Below, piece after piece: positions 28,620 through 37,242 of a stretch of 53,771 nucleotides of DNA. Under the pieces are notes generated by a model. The model searched no databases. It was not told the DNA's origin and was given only the letters and a program-made list of their open reading frames with translations. The position numbers and the translations under genes are program-made. Numbering within the stretch: position 1 is the stretch's first letter; every line of letters starts with the position of its first letter. The stretch is from Acidithiobacillus sp. (GTDB lineage Bacteria; Pseudomonadota; Gammaproteobacteria; Acidithiobacillales; Acidithiobacillaceae). The DNA is taken from NCBI GenBank assembly GCA_027365525.1, contig DAHXMJ010000020.1, forward strand, positions 1 through 53,771. The letters are read 5' to 3'.

Positions 28620-29273
28620 ATGGCCCTTTCCATCCTCCACGCCGCTGGCCTGCGGCATGCGTTAGCCCGCTGGATCCCCGTCCTGTGGGTTTTTGGGGCC
28701 TATCTGCTTGGTTCCATAGCCACAGCCATACCCGTAGCCAGAATCATGGGCCTGCCAGACCCGCGTCAGGGTGGCTCCGGAAATCCAGGCGCCACCAACA
28801 TCCTGCGGCTTGGAGGAAAAAAGGCGGCTCTCATGACGCTGGCAGGCGACCTGCTAAAAGGGTTCTTGCCGGTCCTCGCAGCACGTCTGGTGGGGCTGGA
28901 CGAATGGACCGTCGCCGCCGTTGGCCTGGCCACCTTTCTGGGACATCTTTACCCGATATATTTCGGTTTTCGGGGTGGCAAGGGAGTCGCCACGGCCCTG
29001 GGGATTCTTCTCGGACTGGATCCCATGCTTGGAACCATGACGCTTGCCATCTGGCTTCTGGTCTTCGCCCTGACCCGGATTTCTTCCGTGGCGGCCCTGA
29101 CCGCAGCCCTGGTTACGCCAGCCATCGCCTGGATTATGCTTGCGGGCCCAGTCCTGCCCGGGTTCATCAGCACCCTGGCCCTATGGATCATATGGCGGCA
29201 CCGAAACAACCTGGTGCGGCTACTGCGGGGGGAAGAGCAGGGCTTTGGCAGCCGGCACCCGGGCAGGCGCTGA
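28620..29273 (+). CDS. plsY: Acyl-phosphate glycerol-3-phosphate acyltransferase PlsY
   Basis: The 217-aa integral inner-membrane protein contains GSGNPGATNILR, GDLLKGFLPV, FLGHLYPIYFGFRGGKGVAT and a C-terminal IIWRHRNNL, all PlsY signatures, with about five to six membrane spans. It acylates glycerol-3-phosphate from acyl-phosphate to start phospholipid synthesis. It is divergent from folB, a common neighbourhood in proteobacteria. Confidence 0.95.
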   Translation: MALSILHAAGLRHALARWIPVLWVFGAYLLGSIATAIPVARIMGLPDPRQGGSGNPGATNILRLGGKKAALMTLAGDLLKGFLPVLAARLVGLDEWTVAAVGLATFLGHLYPIYFGFRGGKGVATALGILLGLDPMLGTMTLAIWLLVFALTRISSVAALTAALVTPAIAWIMLAGPVLPGFISTLALWIIWRHRNNLVRLLRGEEQGFGSRHPGRR

Positions 29274-29292
29274 GGGGCATTCCCGGCTCTGC

Positions 29293-29324
29293 GGAAAAAA
29301 AAAGAGCCCGAACGATACGGGCTC
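29293..29324 (-). terminator. Rho-independent terminator of speD
   Basis: GAGCCCG pairs with CGGGCTC around a 7-nt loop. Read on the minus strand it is followed by nine Ts, a textbook terminator for speD. It also lies between the convergent plsY and speD genes. Confidence 0.9.
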
Positions 29325-29343
29325 CCGGCGTTTTACAAGGAGA

Positions 29344-29745
29344 TCAGGCGCAAAGAACCGGCTTTACGCGCAGTTCCTGGGCAGGAACTCCCATCATTTC
29401 CACCTGGCCACGCCTCATTTCCATGGTAGAAACCTGCGCTGCACCAAAGGCCTCCCTGAGATAGTTCAGGGCATCCTCAGGCTGGATCACATCTCCACAG
29501 GTAAACACATCCACAGCAGCATATCCGTACTCTGGCCAGGTATGAATGGCCAGATGGGATTCGGCGACAATCACTGCCCCACTCACTCCGTACGGAGAAA
29601 AGTGGTGGAACGTCTGGGTTACGATGGTGCAGTTGGCGCGCCGTGCGGCCTCAAGCATGGCATCCGTAACAAAATCAACATCCGACAAGGTACTGCTGTC
29701 ACAACCATAGAAATCTGCGACGATTTGATGTCCCAATGAGCGCAT
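29344..29745 (-). CDS. speD: S-adenosylmethionine decarboxylase proenzyme SpeD
   Basis: The 133-aa proenzyme self-cleaves at the Glu-Ser bond in ESHLAIHTWPE, generating the pyruvoyl cofactor. Other family residues are the active Cys in VFTCGD and the FHHFSPYGVSG segment. The product, decarboxylated SAM, supplies aminopropyl groups for spermidine. ATG 29745 follows a G-rich ribosome site, AGGGGGGGCACCG; a TTG six codons earlier is rejected because it overlaps that site. No speE is adjacent. Confidence 0.95.
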   Translation of the reverse strand: MRSLGHQIVADFYGCDSSTLSDVDFVTDAMLEAARRANCTIVTQTFHHFSPYGVSGAVIVAESHLAIHTWPEYGYAAVDVFTCGDVIQPEDALNYLREAFGAAQVSTMEMRRGQVEMMGVPAQELRVKPVLCA

Positions 29746-30072
29746 CGGTGCCCCCCCTAACAAGCAAAAAGGTTAAGAAGTAGCTCCCGTGCACCCCCAG
29801 ACAGTACTTGGTTTTTGTGCCCTACCTTGCTGGAACCGGCCATGCCGTGCCACCAGTCTTTTAAGGACCTGACCCCCTTGTAACTGCTTTCGGTGCCGTG
29901 GAAACAGACCGGCAACTATACAGATTTTTTGCACAGATGCAAGTCCCCAGCTTCTGGTCCCCTGCTGGCTGGCGGACAGGGGATTCTCACACCTTGCACT
30001 GCGGAAAACGCCGGTTGGCCTCAGCGCGCCCAGACATCGTATAATCCGGCGCAGGCTTTAGGGAGATGGCCT
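29746..30072. other. Divergent intergenic region, speD / mla operon
   Basis: About 330 bp without a supported gene. It contains the likely mla promoter at 30015-30045 and a T-rich patch near 29930. No recognised RNA motif. Confidence 0.5.
30015..30045 (+). promoter_or_regulatory. Candidate promoter of the mla operon
   Basis: A perfect -10 hexamer TATAAT lies at 30040-30045. TTGGCC at 30015-30020 could serve as a -35 with a 19-bp spacer, slightly long. The mlaF start is 28 bp downstream of the -10. Confidence 0.5.
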
Positions 30073-30903
30073 TTGTCGACAGTAGACCTCGTCCAGATTG
30101 AAGGACTGCATTTTGCCCGTGGCAGCCATGCCGTTCTTGATGGTGTCAGCCTCCGTGTACCGCGGGGGTCCATCGTTTCCGTCATGGGTGCCAGCGGAGG
30201 CGGGAAAACGACCCTCCTCAACCTGGTCGCAGGAAGGCTGCATCCGGACTCCGGCCGGGTCCTGGTGGACCGCCTGGATCCGGCCACCATTGCGCGCCAG
30301 GATCTTTACCGCCTGCGCCAGCGCATGGGGATGCTCTTCCAGCACAGCGCCCTGTTCACAGACCTCACGGTTTTTGAGAATGTTGCCTTTCCTCTGCGGC
30401 GGCATTTCCGGCTGCCCGAATCCCTGGTGCGGAAGCTGGTACTGATGAAACTGGAAGCCGTGGGCCTGCGCGGGGCGGCTGGCCTGACACCGGCAGAACT
30501 GTCTGGCGGCATGTCGCGCCGGGTAGCCTTGGCCCGCGCAGTGGTAATGGATCCGCATCTCATCCTTTACGATGAACCGTTCACGGGGCTTGATCCCATC
30601 AGCATCGGCATCATCGCCACCCTTGTCCGGCGGCTGAACGATGCCCTGGGCGCCAGCAGTATCGTGGTAAGCCACGACGTACACGAAACCTTTGCTATTG
30701 CCGATTACGGCTATATTCTTGCAGGTGGAAAGATCATTGCGGAAGGCACACCGGACGAATTGAGGGCCAGCGGATCTCCACTGGCCCAGCAGTTTCTGTC
30801 CGGCCGTCCGGATGGACCGGTACCATTCCATTACCCTTCCGCAGAAGGCTTTGCCGCAGCCATGGGAATCCACACCGGAAGCCGGGAGAACCAGCATCCA
30901 TGA
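30073..30903 (+). CDS. mlaF: Phospholipid transport ATP-binding protein MlaF
   Basis: The 276-aa ABC ATPase has Walker A GASGGGKTTLL, Q-loop LFQHSALF, signature LSGGMSRR, Walker B LILYDEPFTGLDP and the switch His in VVSHD. It powers the MlaFEDB complex that moves phospholipids between the inner membrane and the periplasmic carrier MlaC. A TTG start at 30073 is chosen because GGGAG lies at good spacing and homology begins there; the longer frame lacks a site. First gene of mlaFEDCB. Confidence 0.93.
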   Translation: MSTVDLVQIEGLHFARGSHAVLDGVSLRVPRGSIVSVMGASGGGKTTLLNLVAGRLHPDSGRVLVDRLDPATIARQDLYRLRQRMGMLFQHSALFTDLTVFENVAFPLRRHFRLPESLVRKLVLMKLEAVGLRGAAGLTPAELSGGMSRRVALARAVVMDPHLILYDEPFTGLDPISIGIIATLVRRLNDALGASSIVVSHDVHETFAIADYGYILAGGKIIAEGTPDELRASGSPLAQQFLSGRPDGPVPFHYPSAEGFAAAMGIHTGSRENQHP

Positions 30904-31679
30904 AAGAGGATTTCCTGATCCCCAGCATTGGACGCACCATCCGGGAAACCGTCCCCCGCATTGGCATGGCCACACGCTTTCTGGCCGGCAGCCTTACCGC
31001 TCCCATACGCCGGGACTTCAGCTTCCGGCAGTGGCTGCGCCAGGTTTTCGGGCTCGGTGTGCTCTCCTTGGCCCTGATGGTGGTGGCCGCCTTTTTCACC
31101 GGGATGGTTCTGGGCTTTCAGGGCTATTATGCCCTAGTCCGCTTCGGTGCCACCTCTGCGCTGGGGACCCTGATCGCCCTCTCGCTTCTGCGCGAGCTGG
31201 GACCTGTATTGACCGCGCTGCTGTTTGCCGGTCGGGCCGGGTCCGCCCTGACGGCCGAAATCGGCTCGATGAAGGCAACGGAACAGCTGGATGCCATGGA
31301 AATGATGGCTGTCAATCCACTTGCCTGGGTGGTGGCGCCACGCCTGTGGGGCGGGATTTTTGCCGTACCCATTCTTTGTGTCATCTTTGATCTTGTGGGC
31401 ATCTTTGGGGGCTATCTGGTGTCCGTGCCCATTCTTGGTGTGGATGGAGGGACGTTCTGGGCCCAAATGCAGGCCAATGTCAGTTTCCATGGAGATATAG
31501 TAAACGGGCTCATCAAGGCCGTCTGTTTCGGGCTTGTTGTCACATGGATTGCCACCTGGCAGGGGTTTTCCGCCCACCCCACAGCCGAAGGGGTAGGCAG
31601 TGCCACTACCCGGAGTGTCGTTATGGCTTCCCTGACAGTACTTGGGCTGGATTTTATTCTTACAGCTTTGCTTTTTTGA
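30900..31679 (+). CDS. mlaE: Phospholipid transport permease MlaE
   Basis: The 259-aa membrane protein has about five to six hydrophobic spans and the conserved LRELGPVLTALLFAGRAGSA and IGSMKATEQLDAM, plus the late AEGVGSATTRSVV. It forms the membrane channel of the Mla transporter. It overlaps the mlaF stop by ATGA. Confidence 0.95.
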   Translation: MKEDFLIPSIGRTIRETVPRIGMATRFLAGSLTAPIRRDFSFRQWLRQVFGLGVLSLALMVVAAFFTGMVLGFQGYYALVRFGATSALGTLIALSLLRELGPVLTALLFAGRAGSALTAEIGSMKATEQLDAMEMMAVNPLAWVVAPRLWGGIFAVPILCVIFDLVGIFGGYLVSVPILGVDGGTFWAQMQANVSFHGDIVNGLIKAVCFGLVVTWIATWQGFSAHPTAEGVGSATTRSVVMASLTVLGLDFILTALLF

Positions 31680-31694
31680 GGACGGGACAGGCAG

Positions 31695-32165
31695 ATGAAT
31701 CAGCGCAGCATTGACTGGTGGGTGGGAATATTTGTCCTCCTTGGCATTGTCGCCCTGGCGGTACTGGCGCTCCGGGTGGGGAATCTTGCAGGCTTCACCT
31801 ACAGCCGCGGATATGTGCTGCATGCCACCTTCAGCAACGTTGGCAGCCTCAAGGTACGCAGCCCGGTCAAGCTTGGCGGTGTCACGATTGGGGAAGTAAC
31901 GGACATCAAGATGAATCCCAAGACCTTCATGGCCGGGGTTACCATGCGCATTTCGCCAAAGATCCGGCTCCCTGCGGATACCGGTGCCTCCATCTATACC
32001 CAAGGGCTGCTGGGGGAGCAGTATATCTCAATCCAGCCTGGAGGGATGCCACAGGATCTTTCTCCAGGAGCCACCATTACCATGACCCAGGGCGCTGTCA
32101 ACATTGACCAGATTATCGGACAGATGGTTTTCAACAAAGCTTCTGGCACTTCTGCAGGCCATTAA
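31695..32165 (+). CDS. mlaD: MCE-domain protein MlaD
   Basis: One N-terminal membrane anchor (WWVGIFVLLGIVALAVLAL) precedes a single MCE domain (ATFSNVGSLKVRSPVKLGGV, then IYTQGLLGEQYISI). At 156 aa this is the length of E. coli MlaD, which forms a hexameric lipid-binding ring in the periplasm. Confidence 0.95.
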   Translation: MNQRSIDWWVGIFVLLGIVALAVLALRVGNLAGFTYSRGYVLHATFSNVGSLKVRSPVKLGGVTIGEVTDIKMNPKTFMAGVTMRISPKIRLPADTGASIYTQGLLGEQYISIQPGGMPQDLSPGATITMTQGAVNIDQIIGQMVFNKASGTSAGH

Positions 32166-32182
32166 ATCCCAGGAGAAACCGT

Positions 32183-32794
32183 ATGAAAAAATTGGCCATA
32201 ACCTGTTTCGCAATCCTGCTTGGCTGGACCCCGGGTGCATGGGCAGAGGACGCCGCTGGAGCCGCCAGTGTCGTTCAGGACATGACCACCCAGGTCCTGC
32301 AGATTCTCCAGAAAAAAAACGGAGAACAGGTAACACCGGCGCTGAAAAAACAGGTCGAGAAGGCGATCGTTCCCCATATCGATTTCACCACCATGTCCCA
32401 GTATGTGATGGCACGGTACTGGCGACAGATGACAGCGGCACAGCAGCAGGAATTTTCCAGTCTTTTCAAGGAACTTCTGGTAAAAACCTATAGCAATGCC
32501 CTCAACCGGTATCATGGACAGACCGTACGGATTCTTGGCAGCCAGCAGATTTCCCAGAATCCTCCGGTAGCCCAGGTCAACATGAAGATCTATGAACCAG
32601 ACGGAAAATCCATTCCCGTCATATACGCCCTGCTCGATGAAAATGGGCAGTGGCGCATATACAATGTTTACATAGACGGTGTCAGCCTTGTCCTGAATTA
32701 CCGCCAGAGCTTTGGCAGCATCGCAAGCCAGCAGGGTATTCCGGCACTGCTCAAGTCCCTCCGGGAAAAAGTCACGGCTCCGGCGGCGGCATGA
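32183..32794 (+). CDS. mlaC: Periplasmic phospholipid carrier MlaC
   Basis: A cleavable signal (MKKLAITCFAILLGWTPGAWA) is followed by a 180-residue MlaC/Ttg2D domain with HIDFTTMSQYVMARYW, FKELLVKTYSNAL and WRIYNVYIDGVSLVLNYR. It shuttles phospholipid between the outer-membrane MlaA and MlaFEDB. It follows mlaD by 17 bp and overlaps the mlaB start. Confidence 0.95.
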   Translation: MKKLAITCFAILLGWTPGAWAEDAAGAASVVQDMTTQVLQILQKKNGEQVTPALKKQVEKAIVPHIDFTTMSQYVMARYWRQMTAAQQQEFSSLFKELLVKTYSNALNRYHGQTVRILGSQQISQNPPVAQVNMKIYEPDGKSIPVIYALLDENGQWRIYNVYIDGVSLVLNYRQSFGSIASQQGIPALLKSLREKVTAPAAA

Positions 32795-33117
32795 GCGGCA
32801 GTCCTGCGCAGTGGAAGGAAGACCGGCAGGGAACCCGGCGGGGCCTCCTGCTGGAAGGCAACTGGTCCCTGCCCCATCTTGATGCCGTGCTGGGCAGGAC
32901 GGGTGCAGTCCTGTTCGGACAGCCTTGGGACTACCTTTCGCTGCTGCGGGTAGAGCAGGTAGACAGTGCTACGCTGGCCTTTCTTCTGGAGTGGCAGGAG
33001 CAGCAGCGGAAAAGGGGGATGGACGGAGATATTCTCGACATGCCGCAGTCCCTGCAGGAACTGGTCGACCTGTACGGTCTGGGCGGTCTCTGGGCTGCGG
33101 CAAACAGCAATGCCTGA
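32791..33117 (+). CDS. mlaB: STAS-domain protein MlaB
   Basis: The 108-aa STAS-like protein includes RVEQVDSATLAFLLEW, containing the D-S-A motif of the domain's conserved turn, and a C-terminal LVDLYGLGGLW. MlaB binds MlaF and supports transporter assembly. The start overlaps the mlaC stop as ATGA; an upstream in-frame extension lies within mlaC and is rejected. Confidence 0.85.
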   Translation: MSGSPAQWKEDRQGTRRGLLLEGNWSLPHLDAVLGRTGAVLFGQPWDYLSLLRVEQVDSATLAFLLEWQEQQRKRGMDGDILDMPQSLQELVDLYGLGGLWAAANSNA

Positions 33118-34045
33118 AATACCGGCCATCCATATCCGGGGGTTGCGAAAGACCTATGCCAGCGGTCACCTTGCCCTTGCAGGGATCGACCTGGACGTCC
33201 AGCCGGGAGAATTTTTCGGTCTTCTGGGTCCCAATGGAGCAGGGAAATCCACCCTCATCAACATTCTTTCAGGCGTTGTCCGGCGCAGCAGCGGAACAGC
33301 CGAAGTATTCGGCTTTGATGTGGAAAGGGACTACCGCCGCAGCCGCCAGCTTCTTGGAGTAGTCCCCCAGGAACTGGCCTATGATCCCTTTTTCACAGTC
33401 CGGGAATTTCTCCGCTGGCAGTCTGGCTATTTTGGCCTGCGACACAACGATGACTGGATTGATGAGCTCATGGCGGAAATGGATCTTGCCAGCAAGGCAG
33501 ACATCAACCTGCGGGCACTGTCCGGAGGCATGAAACGCAGGGTTCTCATTGCCCAGGCCCTGGTTCACAGACCTCCCATCATAGTGCTGGATGAACCTAC
33601 AGCCGGCGTTGACGTGGAGCTGCGCCAGGGCCTCTGGCGCTTCATCCGAAGGTACAATGCCGCAGGACATACCGTAATCCTGACCACGCATTATCTGGAA
33701 GAAGCCGAGGAGCTCTGTGACCGCATTGCCATACTCCAGAACGGAAGGGTAGTTGCCCTGGACCGGAAGGAAGCGATTCTGCACCGTGGCAGCAGACAGC
33801 GGATCCTTACCGTCACTTTTGACCGGGATCCAGATGGTCTGCCAGAAAGACTGACAGACCTGCTGCTCGGTGCCAGCGAGGGCGTCCGGGTCTTCCGGGT
33901 ATCCTCCGACACCCATCCTCTGGGGAGCATCCTGAAAACCCTGCAGGAACTGCCTGCCAACATCATTGATCTCCATCTCCAGGAGCCCCGGCTGGAAGAT
34001 GCCTTTACCGACATTCTACAGCAGCAGCGCGGCGATGGTGGCTGA
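33110..34045 (+). CDS. ABC transporter ATP-binding protein (YadG-like)
   Basis: The 311-aa ATPase has Walker A GPNGAGKSTL, signature LSGGMKRR, Walker B IIVLDEPTAGVD and TTHYLEEAEELCDR, and a C-terminal 80-residue extension typical of ABC-2-type ATPases. The usual ABC-2 permease does not follow; an S4 protein does. It overlaps mlaB by 8 bp and is probably in the same transcript. Its partner permease and substrate are unknown. Confidence 0.88.
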   Translation: MPEIPAIHIRGLRKTYASGHLALAGIDLDVQPGEFFGLLGPNGAGKSTLINILSGVVRRSSGTAEVFGFDVERDYRRSRQLLGVVPQELAYDPFFTVREFLRWQSGYFGLRHNDDWIDELMAEMDLASKADINLRALSGGMKRRVLIAQALVHRPPIIVLDEPTAGVDVELRQGLWRFIRRYNAAGHTVILTTHYLEEAEELCDRIAILQNGRVVALDRKEAILHRGSRQRILTVTFDRDPDGLPERLTDLLLGASEGVRVFRVSSDTHPLGSILKTLQELPANIIDLHLQEPRLEDAFTDILQQQRGDGG

Positions 34046-34313
34046 AGAAGAACGGCAGGGACAGCGTCTGGACCTGTTCCTGAAGCTGTCCAGACTGATT
34101 CGGCGGCGCAGTGTTGCCAAGGAAATCTGCATGGCTGGCTGCGTACAGGTCAACGGACGGACGGCCAGAGCTGGCAGCGATGTCCGGGTAGGAGACTGTC
34201 TCACGATTGATATCCGCGACAGGTTCCTGCATGTCCGCATCCTCCGTCTGCCACAACGCTCCGAGGGACCGGAAGGAGTCGTGGAAATTCTGCCTTCTCC
34301 AGGAGAGCCATGA
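34035..34313 (+). CDS. S4-domain RNA-binding protein (RqcP/Hsp15-like)
   Basis: The 92-aa protein is essentially one S4 domain: QRLDLFLKLSRLIRRRSVAKEI, then GCVQVNGRTARAGSDVRVGD. Small free-standing S4 proteins of the RqcP/HslR group act on stalled 50S subunits. ATG 34035 overlaps the end of the ABC gene by 11 bp, and its stop overlaps pdxA. Confidence 0.8.
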   Translation: MVAEEERQGQRLDLFLKLSRLIRRRSVAKEICMAGCVQVNGRTARAGSDVRVGDCLTIDIRDRFLHVRILRLPQRSEGPEGVVEILPSPGEP

Positions 34314-35305
34314 ACAGCCAGGTACGTCTGCTGGTTAGCGTGGGAGAACCCGCCGGAATCGGCCCGGACATCTGCCTCGCCCTTGCAGAACATCCGCTGC
34401 CGTTTCCGCCAGTGCTGGTCGGCAGTATGGACTGCCTGCGCCGGCGGGCCGTAAATTTGGGCCTTCCGGTTGTTCTTGAAGCATGGGAACCCGCTTCGCC
34501 CTGGCCCCTGACACCCAAAGGACATCTGGCAGTCCTGGATATCCCGCTGGCGGAACCCTGCAGGACGGGGAAGCTAGATCCAAGGAACAGTGCTTCCGTC
34601 CTCCGGAGTCTGGACTATGCCACCGCACTCCTGCAGGCAGGTCTGGCGGATGCACTGGTGACGGCTCCCGTGCACAAGGGGATCATAAACGAGGCAGGCT
34701 TTCCCTTCAGCGGACATACAGAATATCTTGCAGAACGCTGCGGGACAGAACGGGTGGTCATGCTGCTGGCGGGGCGGGGGCTCCGCGTCGCCCTGGCAAC
34801 CACCCACCTTCCCCTGTCGGCGGTACCTGCCGCCATCACCCCAGAATCACTTGAGTGCACGCTGCGCCTTCTGGAATATGGCCTGCGCCGGGATTTTGCG
34901 ATTGATGATCCGAGGATCCTTGTTGCAGGACTTAATCCCCACGCAGGCGAGGGAGGGCATCTGGGCCGCGAGGATGTGGACATCATCCTCCCGGTGGTAG
35001 AAAGGCTTCGCCGGGAAGGTCTGCGCCTCAGCGGACCCTGGCCGGCCGACACACTTTTTACCCCGCACATGCTGGAAGATGCCGACGCCGTACTTGCCAT
35101 GTACCATGACCAGGGCCTTCCCGTGCTGAAGTACCATGCATTTGGAGAAGCCGTAAACATTACCCTGGGGCTTCCGCTGGTCCGGACCAGCGTAGATCAC
35201 GGAACCGCGCTGGATCTCGCCGGCACAGGAAGGGTGGCTCCGTACAGCCTGCTACACGCTGTCCGCGCGGCCGCAGAAATTGTGCGCAACCGCCAGCGTA
35301 GCTGA
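34310..35305 (+). CDS. pdxA: 4-hydroxythreonine-4-phosphate dehydrogenase PdxA
   Basis: The 331-aa enzyme of the DXP-dependent pyridoxal-phosphate pathway has VSVGEPAGIGPDI, VTAPVHKGIIN, FSGHTEYLAE (metal-binding His), GLNPHAGEGGHLG and MYHDQGLPVLKY. It starts with ATGA overlap after the S4 gene, ending an apparently continuous unit from mlaF. ksgA follows after the HNH gene, recalling the E. coli pdxA-ksgA order. Confidence 0.95.
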   Translation: MNSQVRLLVSVGEPAGIGPDICLALAEHPLPFPPVLVGSMDCLRRRAVNLGLPVVLEAWEPASPWPLTPKGHLAVLDIPLAEPCRTGKLDPRNSASVLRSLDYATALLQAGLADALVTAPVHKGIINEAGFPFSGHTEYLAERCGTERVVMLLAGRGLRVALATTHLPLSAVPAAITPESLECTLRLLEYGLRRDFAIDDPRILVAGLNPHAGEGGHLGREDVDIILPVVERLRREGLRLSGPWPADTLFTPHMLEDADAVLAMYHDQGLPVLKYHAFGEAVNITLGLPLVRTSVDHGTALDLAGTGRVAPYSLLHAVRAAAEIVRNRQRS

Positions 35306-35328
35306 ACTGCGGGCACAACATGGGCGGG

Positions 35329-35883
35329 TCAGAAAACGTGCTGCCGGTCCTCGGGAACCTGGGCTATGAGGAACTCCATCTGGTCCGCCAGGATCCTCCG
35401 GTTGCTAAGCAGCAGATACTCGGCCCAGGTGGGAGTAAACGGGATGGCCAGAAGAGGCATCCCGGCCTCTTCTGGAGTACGGTTGTCTTTCCGGCTGTTG
35501 CAGGACCGGCATGCCGTCACCACATTGGTCCATATATCCCTTCCACGGCGGGAAAGAGGGATGATATGGTCACGGGTGAGTTCACGCTGGGGGAAGTGGC
35601 CCCCGCAGTACATGCAAAGATGGCGGTCACGGTGGAAAAGAGTCTGGTTGCTGAGGGCGGGGGGGCGCGTCTTCCCGAGATGCCGTCCCCGTACGGCAAT
35701 GACGGGGTGAATATCCAGAAGGGAAATATCGCCACTTTTCCGGGAAGTTCCGCCATGAGCGGTAAAAAAGGGGGTGCCCAGGGTCCAGGCCACATTTCCG
35801 CGAACATAGTGGGCAGCAGCCTCTTCCCAGGTTTCCCACGCCATGGGACGGCCACTGACATCGAGACGCAGCACAAGGTGCAT
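35329..35883 (-). CDS. HNH endonuclease family protein
   Basis: The 184-aa protein has a C-terminal HNH fold: CMYCGG, then LTRDHIIPLSRRG with catalytic His, then ACRSCNSRKDNR, giving two CxxC zinc pairs. The tail, LLLSNRRILADQMEFL, is shared by a widespread proteobacterial group of chromosomal HNH proteins of unknown role. ATG 35883 follows GGGAAG; the longer frame intrudes on ksgA. It sits inverted between pdxA and ksgA. Confidence 0.85.
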   Translation of the reverse strand: MHLVLRLDVSGRPMAWETWEEAAAHYVRGNVAWTLGTPFFTAHGGTSRKSGDISLLDIHPVIAVRGRHLGKTRPPALSNQTLFHRDRHLCMYCGGHFPQRELTRDHIIPLSRRGRDIWTNVVTACRSCNSRKDNRTPEEAGMPLLAIPFTPTWAEYLLLSNRRILADQMEFLIAQVPEDRQHVF

Positions 35884-35956
35884 AGACTTCCCGCTGTTTG
35901 ACAGCCACTGACAAGCTGCAATGACTGGATCAATATAACACAAAGAATGGTGCGAA

Positions 35957-36781
35957 ATGCAAGCAGGCCATCTGCCTACCCCGAAGAAACGTTTTGGACA
36001 GAATTTTCTCGTACAGCCAGGCATTGTCCGGCGGATCGTTGCGGCAGTCGCTCCGCGTCCAGAAGACGCCCTGGTGGAAATCGGGCCCGGTCTAGGGGCT
36101 CTGACCCGTGCCCTGCTGGAACAACTCGCAGAATCCCCGTGGCCCCTGCAGGTGATTGAGCTGGACCGGGACATGATCCCAGTCCTGCGTGCCCTGGCCC
36201 CGGAAACGCGGCTGGAAATCCTGTCCTCCGATGCCCTGCAGGTCAATTTCGGAGATCTGGCCGACTCTGCAGGGCGTGTGCTGCGCGTCGTCGGCAATCT
36301 GCCCTACAATATCTCAACCCCCCTGCTGTTCCACCTGCTGGACTGGCGGGAACGGATCGCGGACATGCACTTCATGCTGCAGAAGGAAGTGGTGGACCGA
36401 ATTGTGGCCCGCCCGGGGACCAGCAGCTATGGCCGGCTCTCGGTCATGGTCCAGGCCGCCTGCGAGGCAGAAAGCCTGTTCCCGGTCGCACCCGGAAATT
36501 TCTTCCCCATCCCCAAGGTGGATTCCGCCTTTCTCCGGCTGAAACCCCATGCAGAACCCCTGGTTCCGGATCTCCTGAAAGATGATTTCGCCAAAGGTGT
36601 CTCCATGGCCTTTGCGCAACGGCGGAAAACCTTGGCCAACAACTTCAAGGGGACCCTTAATGGCGATATGCTTAGGTCCTTGGACATTGATCCCCAGGGA
36701 CGGGCTGAAACCCTGGATGTTCCCGACTTCCTGCGCATTGCGGGAGCCCTGCAAATCCTACGAGAAGGAGACCGCACATGA
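35957..36781 (+). CDS. rsmA: 16S rRNA dimethyladenosine transferase RsmA/KsgA
   Basis: The 274-aa methyltransferase has KKRFGQNFLVQPGIVRRI, VEIGPGLGALTRALLE (SAM site), and the catalytic NLPYNIST. The C-terminal helical domain includes FAQRRKTLANNFK. It dimethylates A1518 and A1519 of 16S rRNA. The ybjN-like gene overlaps its stop by ATGA. Confidence 0.96.
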   Translation: MQAGHLPTPKKRFGQNFLVQPGIVRRIVAAVAPRPEDALVEIGPGLGALTRALLEQLAESPWPLQVIELDRDMIPVLRALAPETRLEILSSDALQVNFGDLADSAGRVLRVVGNLPYNISTPLLFHLLDWRERIADMHFMLQKEVVDRIVARPGTSSYGRLSVMVQAACEAESLFPVAPGNFFPIPKVDSAFLRLKPHAEPLVPDLLKDDFAKGVSMAFAQRRKTLANNFKGTLNGDMLRSLDIDPQGRAETLDVPDFLRIAGALQILREGDRT

Positions 36782-37242
36782 CGCATCTGGAGGCCGTCCA
36801 GACCCTCTTCAGGCAGCTTGGCTGGAACGCCAAAACCCTGCAGGACTATCCGGTCGTCACATGCGCGGTAGCCGTACCCAATGGCACCCTGGATGTGTTC
36901 TGCCACATCCATTCAGAACTGGAGCGGGTACTTTTTTACGTGCGTCCCCAGGGTCTGGAAATTGACCCGCAACATATGGCGGCCCTAGCGGAATTTCTGA
37001 CACGGGCCAATTATGGCCTCCCTCTCGGAAATTTTGAGCTGGACTGGGATGACGTGGAAATCAACTGCAAAAGCAGTATCCAGGTGCCGGCCCGCCAGAT
37101 CAGCCCGGAACTTCTGCAGGTCTACCTGCTGCATGCGGTGGAAACCTGCAACCACTATCTTCCCGGCCTGCGGGAGGTAATCCGCGGAACCAGCACGGCA
37201 AGGGAAGCCATCAGGGCACTGGAACCGTCCCTGAACCAGTAG
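36778..37242 (+). CDS. YbjN-domain protein
   Basis: The 154-aa protein has the YbjN-like central segment FLTRANYGLPLGNFELDWDD and the later VYLLHAVETCNHYLPGL. YbjN proteins share a fold with type III secretion chaperones and affect motility and stress responses in enterics; the role here is unknown. Translationally coupled to ksgA. Confidence 0.8.
   Translation: MTHLEAVQTLFRQLGWNAKTLQDYPVVTCAVAVPNGTLDVFCHIHSELERVLFYVRPQGLEIDPQHMAALAEFLTRANYGLPLGNFELDWDDVEINCKSSIQVPARQISPELLQVYLLHAVETCNHYLPGLREVIRGTSTAREAIRALEPSLNQ

Noticed and set aside
27812-29464. 550-aa plus-strand open frame
   Set aside because: It runs through folK, folB, plsY and speD in wrong frames and has low-complexity Pro/His-rich composition; the four real genes are well supported.
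29746-30072. Structured RNA between speD and mlaF
   Set aside because: No match to 6S RNA or a known riboswitch core could be made by eye; it was kept as intergenic with a promoter.
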